Shown one piece after another: positions 1 to 8,196 of a stretch of 64,000 nucleotides of DNA (the stretch's first letter is position 1; each line of letters starts with the position of its first letter). The stretch is from positions 62,001 to 126,000 of the forward strand of contig CASFGA010000004.1 of the NCBI GenBank assembly GCA_949294185.1, written 5' to 3'. The DNA is from an uncultured Bacteroides sp. Lineage in GTDB: Bacteria; Bacteroidota; Bacteroidia; Bacteroidales; Bacteroidaceae. Position numbers and translations under genes: made by a program. The notes beneath the pieces were generated by a model that did not search any database, was not told where the DNA came from, and saw only the letters and a list, made by a program, of their open reading frames with translations.

Positions 1-291
1 TATCGCGAGATAGCGATTCGCAAGGTAAACGGAGCCCGCTTGCCGGATCTTTACCGTTTGTTGTGCGGCAAATACCTGAAAGTGGTGGTCGCATCGTTCG
101 TCTTGGCTGCTCCGTTGGGATGGTATATCATTTGCCGCTACACGGAAGACTTTGTGGTAAAGGCTCCGATTGGTGTCGGAATATTTATCTTTGCCTTTGC
201 TTTGGTGACGCTGATATCGTTGGGCACACTGTTTTGGCAGGTAAACAAGGCCGCACATATTGATCCGGCCAAGATAATAAAGACAGAATAA
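1..291 (+). CDS. ABC transporter permease, FtsX-like, C-terminal end only
   Basis: This is the last 96 codons of a gene that begins before the window; the frame is open from base 1 to the TAA at 289-291. The peptide opens with the cytoplasmic coupling motif YREIAIRKVNGA and then has the two final membrane segments of an FtsX domain. It is clearly homologous, at about two identical residues in three, to the end of the complete permease that starts 22 bases downstream, so the two look like a tandem duplication. By family it should be an inner-membrane subunit working with a MacB/LolD-type ATPase, most likely the one at 7519-8193. Substrate unknown. Confidence 0.9.
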   Translation, partial: YREIAIRKVNGARLPDLYRLLCGKYLKVVVASFVLAAPLGWYIICRYTEDFVVKAPIGVGIFIFAFALVTLISLGTLFWQVNKAAHIDPAKIIKTE

Positions 292-313
292 ACGAAAACA
301 ATAAGATAAAGAC

Positions 314-2674
314 ATGATGAAGACATTTCAATACGCCGTGCGTTTCCTGCTCCGTGCCAGGTCATATACGGTCATCAATCTTTTGGGTCTGGCTTTCAGC
401 CTGGCCTGCTGCATCATTCTGGTGCGTTATATCCATCGCGAACTGACGGTTGACACCCACTGCATCCGTCCGGAAACAATGATTGTTCCGCTTCGAGACA
501 TATATGGGAACGTTTATATGGGATGCAACTACCCGGAACCTTGGGGAGATTCGCTCCGGATCAAGGAGGAATCTATCGTTGAGCGGTGCTTTATGGTGGA
601 GATGGAGCAGGACAACCTCGTGTATGAAGGCAGAAACTATGCGGCGGATGTACTGGCCGCTGACTCTACGTTCTTTCACTTTTTTGCTTATCCCTTGTAC
701 AGAGGTGAGGCCGACTTGGGCGCGCCCGATGCTGCGATAGTGACCCGCCGTTTTGCGGAGCGGGTGTTCGGCAAGGATAATCCGGTGGGAAAGGTCTTGG
801 CTTATGGCGAACAGAGCGTTGTGGTGCGGGGAGTAATAGACGAGCCCGCATGCAAGACGAGCTGGGACTTTGACATTCTGGTTTCCCGTCAGTTAAGGCC
901 AGACTGGCGCAGGCTGGAGACGGAGCTGATACGCGTGCTTCCCGGCACAGACTTGGAGCAGATCAACGAACAGGCGTATGTATACCGCAACATCAACGGA
1001 TATCAGTACCGGTATAAGTTCATCCCGTGGAAGGATATCTATTTCGAAACATCCATTATGGGGCAGTACAAATCCATCTTGCAGTTTGGAAACCGCCAGT
1101 ATGTCCGTATCCTGACGGGCGTGGTAGGCTTGCTTCTGGTGGTCGGCATCCTCAATTTCATCAATCTCTATATGGTATACATGATGAAGCGCGCGAGGGA
1201 ATACGGCATTAAAAAGGTATTTGGCATCGGCCGCCGGCTTCTTTTCTGCGAAATCTGGTGGGAAAACTTCCTGCTGATGGCGGCGGCGCTGTTTTTGGCC
1301 TGGCTGCTTGTGGAGGTGACAGGCGGGCTGGCAACCCGGCTGATGGGGGAGACCGTCGGCTATACGGTGTTCGACTGGCAGTTGTCTCTGGGTATCCTGC
1401 TGTTGCTTCCGCTGCTTACCGCGGTTTACCCTTTCTTCAAGTACGGTTACGGTGCTCCGGTCTCCTCCATGCAGGCGGTAACCGTCAGCCGGAGAGCGGT
1501 AACGGGACGGATGACCTTTCTCTTCCTTCAGCATGGCGTTACCTTCCTGCTGATTGTTCTTTCTCTATACTTCAGCCGCCACTTTGATTTTCTTGTGAAT
1601 ACTCCTCCGGGATTCCGTTCCGAACGCATCATGAAGGCGGAACTGGAGCATGAAAATCAGGGAGACTGGAGCTGGGCGCGGTGGAAGCGTAACGGACTGT
1701 TGGCGCAGAAACTGAACGAATGTCCTTTCATCGAGTCGTGGATGTACGGTCATCAGTCCGTTCTTACACCAAGTCAGGGCGACATGATCAATGACAAGGA
1801 TCAGTCTGTGTCTATGCTGCAATATTATCCCTCGAGTGCCTTTTTCAAAATCTTTGGTCTGAAGGTGCTGGAGGGAAAGATACCGGATGATATTTCTGAT
1901 TTTACGGACATACGGATTGTCTTGAACAAGGCGGCGATGAAGGCGTTGGGCTACAAACGGATGGAAGATGCTTTCGTAAGAAGCTCCACACCGTTGGTCG
2001 CAGGCATTAAAGACGGGAAGCCTTACGAAAAGGGTATGTCGATGATGCCCGTTGTAGCGGTGGTCGACGACTTTTTCCCCGGCCATCTTACGGAAGGGAT
2101 AAAGCCGCTGTGCTTTGTGGTAGGTTACAGTTCTCAGAATGGCAGTGTGTTCCTTTCCGTCAAAGAGGGCAAAGAGCGGGAACTGATATCGTATCTGCGC
2201 CGGATGGAGCAGGAAATCTACAATACCGACGAGTTCGAATACTCGTGGATGGCGGATGAAGTGGCCGCTTTGTATGTACACGACCGCAAGGTGGCCGCGG
2301 TCTATTCCGTTTTTGCCTTTATCGCCATCGTGGTTTCATGCCTGGGTCTGTTTGGTATCTCCCTGTTCGACATCCGGCAGCGATACCGTGAAATCGCTAT
2401 CCGCAAGGTAAACGGCGCGCGTTTGACCGACTTGTACCGCCTGCTTTTCAGCCGTTATCTCAAGGTGCTGGCCGCGTCGTTTGTGGTGGCTGCTCCTTTG
2501 GGATGGTACATCATCTACCGCTATACCGAAGGCTTTGCGGTGAAAGCCCCGGTGGATGCCTGGATATTTGTCGTGGCTTTCCTGTTGGTTATGCTCATTT
2601 CATTGGGCACTCTGCTGTGGCAGGTGGGCAAGGCGGCACGCATCAATCCTGCCGATGTGATGAAACGGGAGTAG
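314..2674 (+). CDS. ABC transporter permease, FtsX/MacB type (786 aa)
   Basis: The protein has an N-terminal membrane helix (about residues 17-37), a MacB-PCD-like periplasmic domain, a three-helix FtsX block (about 260-385), a further helix near 405, a second periplasmic part and a C-terminal FtsX block carrying REIAIRKVNGA near residue 692. This duplicated-FtsX architecture of about 780-800 residues is common in Bacteroides. In the MacB family such proteins do not pump across the inner membrane; they use ATP hydrolysis in the cytoplasm to drive periplasmic work such as lipoprotein or peptide export. Start ATG at 314 gives the expected short cytoplasmic N-terminus. It lies in a same-strand run with three more permeases and one ATPase. 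Substrate cannot be read from the sequence. Confidence 0.93.
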   Translation: MMKTFQYAVRFLLRARSYTVINLLGLAFSLACCIILVRYIHRELTVDTHCIRPETMIVPLRDIYGNVYMGCNYPEPWGDSLRIKEESIVERCFMVEMEQDNLVYEGRNYAADVLAADSTFFHFFAYPLYRGEADLGAPDAAIVTRRFAERVFGKDNPVGKVLAYGEQSVVVRGVIDEPACKTSWDFDILVSRQLRPDWRRLETELIRVLPGTDLEQINEQAYVYRNINGYQYRYKFIPWKDIYFETSIMGQYKSILQFGNRQYVRILTGVVGLLLVVGILNFINLYMVYMMKRAREYGIKKVFGIGRRLLFCEIWWENFLLMAAALFLAWLLVEVTGGLATRLMGETVGYTVFDWQLSLGILLLLPLLTAVYPFFKYGYGAPVSSMQAVTVSRRAVTGRMTFLFLQHGVTFLLIVLSLYFSRHFDFLVNTPPGFRSERIMKAELEHENQGDWSWARWKRNGLLAQKLNECPFIESWMYGHQSVLTPSQGDMINDKDQSVSMLQYYPSSAFFKIFGLKVLEGKIPDDISDFTDIRIVLNKAAMKALGYKRMEDAFVRSSTPLVAGIKDGKPYEKGMSMMPVVAVVDDFFPGHLTEGIKPLCFVVGYSSQNGSVFLSVKEGKERELISYLRRMEQEIYNTDEFEYSWMADEVAALYVHDRKVAAVYSVFAFIAIVVSCLGLFGISLFDIRQRYREIAIRKVNGARLTDLYRLLFSRYLKVLAASFVVAAPLGWYIIYRYTEGFAVKAPVDAWIFVVAFLLVMLISLGTLLWQVGKAARINPADVMKRE

Positions 2675-2735
2675 CAAAAAAGTCTTTTGACCTTGTAAAA
2701 CGAACGTAAGGTAATAATGAAAATCTGATATTGAC

Positions 2736-5036
2736 ATGTTCATCCATTATTTGAAAATAGCCGTACGCAATCTTTTGAAATATAAGGCCCAGTCTGCTGT
2801 CTGCATCATCGGACTGGCGGTTGGCTTCGTCTGCTTCGCCTTGTCGGCCTTATGGATTTCTTATGAGATGACTTACGACACTTCGCACCGGGGAGCCGAC
2901 CGTCTGTTCCTGTTTTATGAAAAGAATATTCTGGGAAGTTCGGGTTATACCACGTGGAGCTGTTATCCGGTAAGCGGGCTGCTGAAGAAAGAATTCCCGG
3001 AGGTGGAGGCTTCATGCATGTTCAACCGGACGAAGTATTCGGTCAGCGCGGAGGGGAGTATTCCGATAGACACGTATGCACTTGAGGCGGATTCCTGTTT
3101 CATGGACATGTTCGGCATTTCCGTCCTGGCCGGAAGCCGGGAGTTCCTTTGTTCGGACGGGCAGGTTGCCTTGACACCGGATTTTGCCCGCCAGTTGTTC
3201 GGCTCTGTAGAGGTCTTGGGGAAAAAGATAGAGATGGGCGACCGTGAATATACGGTGTGCGCGTTGGTCAGCACAGTGGGAAACCACAGCAGTCTTTCGT
3301 TCGGAGCGTGGGCGGGTAAGGACTTCTCCCGTTATCGTGACGACTGGTCGGTCATGATCGGCAGCATTCTCGTCCGGTTGCGGGACGGGGCGATGATAGA
3401 GTCTTTTCAGAAGAAAGTATCGGATTATGCCAACCGGGAATCAAGCGAGCGGGCCGGCTCTTTGCTGAAGGAAGCGTTCTTTATTCCTTTGCCGGAATTC
3501 CGTTATGCCCCGTTCAATGAAGATAGGGGACTGGAGTTGAACTATCTTGTCCTGTTCTCCGTGGTAGGAGCCTTGGTCATCCTGAGCTCGCTGTTCAACT
3601 ATCTGGCTCTTTTCGTGAGCCGTATGCGGATGCGTGGGCGTGAAATCGAGCTGCGGCGGGTATGCGGCGCATCGCGCTTCCGTCTGTTTGGGATGTTTGC
3701 TGTGGAATACCTGCTGTTGCTTCTGGTAGCAGGACTGATTGGGATGATGCTGATTGAGGTCTTGCTGCCTGCCTTCCGCCGGTTGTCGTCGGTGCAGGGA
3801 GATGTCTATGCCCATTCGCTGCTCTACTTTGCAGGGATTGCGTTGGTTTCTCTGCTTTGCCTCATTCCGTTTGTCCGTTATAAAATGAGTGAAGCAGGCG
3901 GAAGAAACCTTTTCCGTAGGGTCAGCGTCTTTGTTCAGCTCACGATAAGCATCCTTTTCGTGTTCTGTCTGGCCGTATTGCTGAAGCAGGTCACCCATCT
4001 GCGCCATACCGACATCGGATGGGAGCGGGAAAACGTGGCTGCCTTCAGGTATCTGTATCCGGAAAACCGCATCGAAAGCCTCATCAGCCAGATAGAACAG
4101 ATGCCGGTTGTCAAGGAAATGCTGAAAAAACACAATACCTTGCTTGCCTATCGCATGCGCATGAGCATCCGCGTGGACGACTGGGACGGAAAGCAGGAGG
4201 CGGACGAGCCTTTTTCCATCGAGGTGTTTCCGGAGAGTGAAACGTTCATCCGCTTTTATGGCATAAGGCTTGTGGCAGGCAAGATGCTGAAGCCGGGTGA
4301 AATGGGGCAGGTATTGGTCAATGAAACGGCGGCCAAGGCTTTGGGTATGCACGACCCGATAGGGAAGAAGATACGGTTGGGCAACGGGACTTCCGTGACA
4401 ATCGTCGGGATGATAAGGGATTTCCATATCACTCCTCCTACCGTCCCGGTAAATCCCATGATATTCGTGGGCGAAGGCCAGTATTATAATGCAACCGTGA
4501 CGGGTGTGGCGGTGAAATATCAGGAGGGAAGATGGAAAGAGCTGCATCAGCGCGTCCGACAGCTGATGGAAAAGGAATATCCGGAGGTGAAATATGAATT
4601 TGTAAGCATGGCGGAGGTATACGATGGATATCTGGAGTCGGAATTGGCGCTGCTGAAACTGTTGGTCTTTGTCTCGCTGGTCTGCATCGGGGTCTCCGTG
4701 TTCGGCGTCTTTTCCTTGGTCACGCTCACCTGCCGGCAGCGGCGTAAGGAGATAGCCATCCGCAAAGTGAACGGTGCGACGGTGAAAGACATCCTGCTGA
4801 TTTTTGCAAAAGAATATTTCATTCTCCTCACGGTGGCGGCCGTGCTTGCCTTTACGGTCGGTTATGCCGTAATGAAGCATTGGTTGGAGCGTTATGTGGA
4901 GCAGACTGAAATAAGCGTCTGGCTGTTTTTGCTTATCTATGCCGCAGCTGCGGCAGTGGTAAGCGTGAGCATAGCCTCGCGCGTATGGCAGGCCGCCCGG
5001 CAGAATCCGGCGAAAGTGATTAAGGAAAACAAGTGA
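2736..5036 (+). CDS. ABC transporter permease, FtsX/MacB type (766 aa)
   Basis: Second complete permease of the run. The N-terminus (MFIHYLKIAVRNLLKYK) is the amphipathic cytoplasmic helix typical of these proteins. It is followed by a membrane helix, a MacB-PCD-like periplasmic region, a central FtsX block, a second periplasmic region and a C-terminal FtsX block with RKEIAIRKVNGA near residue 669. It ends by overlapping the extreme upstream part of the next frame (a GTG at 5033), but the next gene more likely starts at 5063. It is probably co-transcribed with its neighbours and served by the ATPase at 7519. Function is assigned by family only; the transported or extracted molecule is unknown. 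Confidence 0.92.
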   Translation: MFIHYLKIAVRNLLKYKAQSAVCIIGLAVGFVCFALSALWISYEMTYDTSHRGADRLFLFYEKNILGSSGYTTWSCYPVSGLLKKEFPEVEASCMFNRTKYSVSAEGSIPIDTYALEADSCFMDMFGISVLAGSREFLCSDGQVALTPDFARQLFGSVEVLGKKIEMGDREYTVCALVSTVGNHSSLSFGAWAGKDFSRYRDDWSVMIGSILVRLRDGAMIESFQKKVSDYANRESSERAGSLLKEAFFIPLPEFRYAPFNEDRGLELNYLVLFSVVGALVILSSLFNYLALFVSRMRMRGREIELRRVCGASRFRLFGMFAVEYLLLLLVAGLIGMMLIEVLLPAFRRLSSVQGDVYAHSLLYFAGIALVSLLCLIPFVRYKMSEAGGRNLFRRVSVFVQLTISILFVFCLAVLLKQVTHLRHTDIGWERENVAAFRYLYPENRIESLISQIEQMPVVKEMLKKHNTLLAYRMRMSIRVDDWDGKQEADEPFSIEVFPESETFIRFYGIRLVAGKMLKPGEMGQVLVNETAAKALGMHDPIGKKIRLGNGTSVTIVGMIRDFHITPPTVPVNPMIFVGEGQYYNATVTGVAVKYQEGRWKELHQRVRQLMEKEYPEVKYEFVSMAEVYDGYLESELALLKLLVFVSLVCIGVSVFGVFSLVTLTCRQRRKEIAIRKVNGATVKDILLIFAKEYFILLTVAAVLAFTVGYAVMKHWLERYVEQTEISVWLFLLIYAAAAAVVSVSIASRVWQAARQNPAKVIKENK

Positions 5037-5062
5037 CAGAAACTCACAAAAGAAGGTATTGT

Positions 5063-7468
5063 ATGATGATAGCACATTATTTGAAAGTAGCCGTTCGCCA
5101 TTTGCTGAAGCATAAGGTGCAGAGTGTCATATCGCTCGTGGGTGTAGCCGTAGCGTTGCTTTGCTTCAGCATCTGTCTTTATTGCAGCCGCTATATATTC
5201 AGCACCAACGGTTGCTTCGTCAATCGCGGGCGGATTGCGGAACTGAAAATGGTTTCGGCCGGGGAAGACAGCTTTGGCGGCCTTACGCCATCAGACCTCG
5301 TGCCGTATCTCCGTGAGCAGAAGATAGACGGAGTGGAGAGTTTCTGTAAGGTAATCTTTGCGAATCCCCGCCCGTTCAATGTAGAGGTGACGGATGAAAA
5401 AGTGCTTCCTCACGAGTTGAACGTGATGGAAGTCGATTCCGCCTATCATTCTGTATTCCTTCCGAAAGTGATTTGCGGCTCATGGGAGGCGGCCAGTCAT
5501 ATACCCAATTCTCTTGTTCTGACGGAGCATACGGCCCGCCGCATCTTTGGGGAGGCAAGCCTTGCCATAGGCAGACGCTTTACCATGACCCGCCGTCTCA
5601 GCTCTTCGCCTGCTACGACTCCCCGCACGGGCGGCATCGTCTATACCGTTCAAGCCGTCATTGGCGACATTCCGGCGAATACAACACTGGCTTTTCTGCA
5701 AATCATCGACGCGTTGGTATTGAATGATAGCGAGGGATTGATCTATGGTGAACACCGTAATTCGGTGGTGAGCGGATATTCGTATGCGCTGCTGCGTCCC
5801 GGCATGAATGCGAAAGATTTTGCGGAGGACTTGAAGAAAAGAAATCTGCGCTTCAGTTTCGGGGCGCGTAACCGTGAAGATATCATTTCGGCCGCGCCGT
5901 TCGGCCAGTCGGTATGGAAGAATTCATCTGCCGCATACCCGGCATGGATAACGTTGGTCACGGGTGTACTGATTTTGCTTATCGGCCTGCTGAACTTTTT
6001 CCATTTTCTGGCCGGTTCTTTTCTTACGCGCATACGCGAATATGCTATAAGGCAAATGAGCGGCGCATGCGGGCGGAATCTTTTTTTCATGCTGTTCATC
6101 CATGCCGCCTTGCTGATTCTTCTGTCGGGATTCCTTGCATGCCTGCTGATTGAGGTCATGACTCCGCAGCTGGATTTTAGTCTGTTCAGTTTTTCCATCA
6201 CCTTCGAAAAGGCGTTGCTGCTTGGGCAGACGGGCGAATACATCGGGGGAATGCTGGTTTTGGCCGCACTGATCTGTGCGGCGGTGGTAGGGCGCGTGCG
6301 GCGCATGAACATCCAGTCGGGACTTTTCGGCGGCTCGCAGCGTTACGGGCAGCACCGTCTGCGCAATGTCCTGCTGAGTATCCAGATTTTCATCTGTTGG
6401 GTATTCCTTTCGATGGCGGCGGCACTCTATCTGCTTTCATACGAAACGGGGAGAGGGCTGTTTCCCACTTTGTCCATTGCCGAAAAGGAGCGGATTATCA
6501 GCATACCATTCGACTATACTTTCATGACCAACGCCGACAAGGAGCGTGTCATCGGCCGGATTCGTCAGGTCTCCGGTGTGGAAGATGTGCTGCTGGCGGA
6601 CATCAGTTATCTGGACGGCATATCGGGAACCGGCATACAGACGGAAAAAGGCAATTGGCAATCGGGCATAAACGTGAATGTAATCTGCATCGAGCCGAAG
6701 TTCTTTCAGTTTATGAACATGAAGATACAGTCGGGAGAAACAGTCGGTTCGATGAGCGAGATAGTGATAGACCGGAAGCTGGCCGACAAGCTCGGCACGG
6801 ATGTATTGGGCAAGACCTATTATAACTATACGGATGACTACACGGTGACGGGTGTCTGCGAAACGTTTGTCACCGACCTTTACAGCGAATGTCCGGGATA
6901 TCTTTTTCTTCCGATAGACTTTTCGGAATATATCGGGCATTGCTACGTGAAGTGTGCTCCGGGTCATGTAGGGCGTGTGAAGCGGGAAGTGACCCGTATC
7001 ATGCAGGAGGCGCTGCCGGAAAACATTGTCTACCGTCCCGTTACATTCATGGATGACATACGCCGCCACCAGTCTCTCGAGTTTACGCTCAGGGGCATCG
7101 TACTTTTCCTCTCTGTCGTGGCACTGGCCATCTCCCTGCTCGGAGTCTATTCCGCCATTACGCTCGATACGGAATACCGCCGTAAGGAAATGGCAATCCG
7201 CAAGATAAACGGAGCGGGAATAAGGCAGATAGCCATGCTGTTCGCCCGTCTGTATGTTTGGATGCTGACGGGAACGGCGGCAGTGGCTTTTATGTTGGTG
7301 GCAGGCATATTGCACAAGTTGCGGCAGATGTATACCCTTTTCTTTGATGACGGGATTCTGTTTTATGCCGGCATATTCCTTTCGGTCTGTTTGCTGATGA
7401 CTGTTACGGTCTTCTTCCGCATCCGACAGATAGCACGGGTCAGTCCGGCGGAAGAGATAAGGAAGTGA
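5063..7468 (+). CDS. ABC transporter permease, FtsX/MacB type (801 aa)
   Basis: Third complete permease. The frame is open from a GTG at 5033, but ATG 5063 is preferred. It follows a purine-rich stretch (AGAAGG) at ribosome-binding distance and yields MMIAHYLKVAVRHLLKHK, which matches the N-terminus of the previous permease. ATG 5066 is also possible. Architecture is the same duplicated MacB-PCD/FtsX layout, with the C-terminal coupling motif RKEMAIRKING near residue 706. The protein is more divergent from its neighbours than they are from each other. Spacing of 26 bases from the previous stop supports one operon. Confidence 0.9.
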   Translation: MMIAHYLKVAVRHLLKHKVQSVISLVGVAVALLCFSICLYCSRYIFSTNGCFVNRGRIAELKMVSAGEDSFGGLTPSDLVPYLREQKIDGVESFCKVIFANPRPFNVEVTDEKVLPHELNVMEVDSAYHSVFLPKVICGSWEAASHIPNSLVLTEHTARRIFGEASLAIGRRFTMTRRLSSSPATTPRTGGIVYTVQAVIGDIPANTTLAFLQIIDALVLNDSEGLIYGEHRNSVVSGYSYALLRPGMNAKDFAEDLKKRNLRFSFGARNREDIISAAPFGQSVWKNSSAAYPAWITLVTGVLILLIGLLNFFHFLAGSFLTRIREYAIRQMSGACGRNLFFMLFIHAALLILLSGFLACLLIEVMTPQLDFSLFSFSITFEKALLLGQTGEYIGGMLVLAALICAAVVGRVRRMNIQSGLFGGSQRYGQHRLRNVLLSIQIFICWVFLSMAAALYLLSYETGRGLFPTLSIAEKERIISIPFDYTFMTNADKERVIGRIRQVSGVEDVLLADISYLDGISGTGIQTEKGNWQSGINVNVICIEPKFFQFMNMKIQSGETVGSMSEIVIDRKLADKLGTDVLGKTYYNYTDDYTVTGVCETFVTDLYSECPGYLFLPIDFSEYIGHCYVKCAPGHVGRVKREVTRIMQEALPENIVYRPVTFMDDIRRHQSLEFTLRGIVLFLSVVALAISLLGVYSAITLDTEYRRKEMAIRKINGAGIRQIAMLFARLYVWMLTGTAAVAFMLVAGILHKLRQMYTLFFDDGILFYAGIFLSVCLLMTVTVFFRIRQIARVSPAEEIRK

Positions 7469-7518
7469 TTATGTAAAGTAAGATGATATAGATTATTATT
7501 AACGATAAAACAAAGGTT

Positions 7519-8193
7519 ATGATCAAGACAGTAAACTTACAGAAAGTATTCCGCACGGAGGAAGTGGAGACTTGGGCGCTGAATGATGTGAACATCGAGG
7601 TGAAAGAAGGCGAGTTTGTGGCCATTATGGGGCCGTCCGGCTGCGGGAAGTCCACGTTGCTGAACATTTTGGGTCTGCTCGATAATCCGTCGGGAGGCGA
7701 GTATTATCTGAACGGCATCAATGTGGCGCAGTACACGGAATCGCAGCGCACTTCCCTGCGCAAGGGCGTTATCGGTTTTGTGTTCCAGAGCTTCAACCTG
7801 ATTGACGAACTGAACGTGTATGAGAACATTGAACTCCCGCTGCTTTATATGGGAATCCCGGCGGCTGAGCGCAAGCGGCGTGTGGAAGAGGCGATGAACC
7901 GCATGGCGATTGCCCACCGTGTGAAGCATTTTCCCCAACAGTTGTCGGGCGGTCAGCAGCAGCGCGTGGCGATTGCCCGTGCGGTAGTGGCGAATCCGAA
8001 GCTGATTCTGGCCGACGAGCCTACCGGAAATCTGGATTCGAAGAACGGAAAGGAAGTGATGGAGCTGCTTACCGAGCTGAACAAGGAGGGAACGACCATC
8101 GTCATGGTAACCCACTCGCAGCATGATGCCGGATATGCCGGACGCGTCATCAATCTGTTCGACGGGCAGGTGGTGACCGAAGTAAATCTTTAG
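7519..8193 (+). CDS. ABC transporter ATP-binding protein, MacB/LolD type
   Basis: A 224-residue ATPase. It carries Walker A GPSGCGKS at 38-45, Q-loop glutamine near 90, signature LSGGQQQR at 142-149, Walker B LILADEP at 162-168 followed by the D-loop, and the H-loop histidine near 199 (VTHS). Length and the TGNLDS sequence after Walker B are typical of the LolD/MacB/FtsE branch that partners with FtsX-like permeases. It is the only ATPase in a run of one partial and four complete permeases, so it probably powers all of them, perhaps in alternative pairings. It sits 50 bases after the preceding permease and 3 bases before the next. Confidence 0.96.
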   Translation: MIKTVNLQKVFRTEEVETWALNDVNIEVKEGEFVAIMGPSGCGKSTLLNILGLLDNPSGGEYYLNGINVAQYTESQRTSLRKGVIGFVFQSFNLIDELNVYENIELPLLYMGIPAAERKRRVEEAMNRMAIAHRVKHFPQQLSGGQQQRVAIARAVVANPKLILADEPTGNLDSKNGKEVMELLTELNKEGTTIVMVTHSQHDAGYAGRVINLFDGQVVTEVNL

Positions 8194-8196
8194 CCT

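Noticed and set aside
3441..5075. Long minus-strand open frame (544 codons) opposite a permease
   Set aside because: It mirrors the coding strand's codon pattern, is rich in His, Gln and Arg, and has no domain; a shadow of the real gene.
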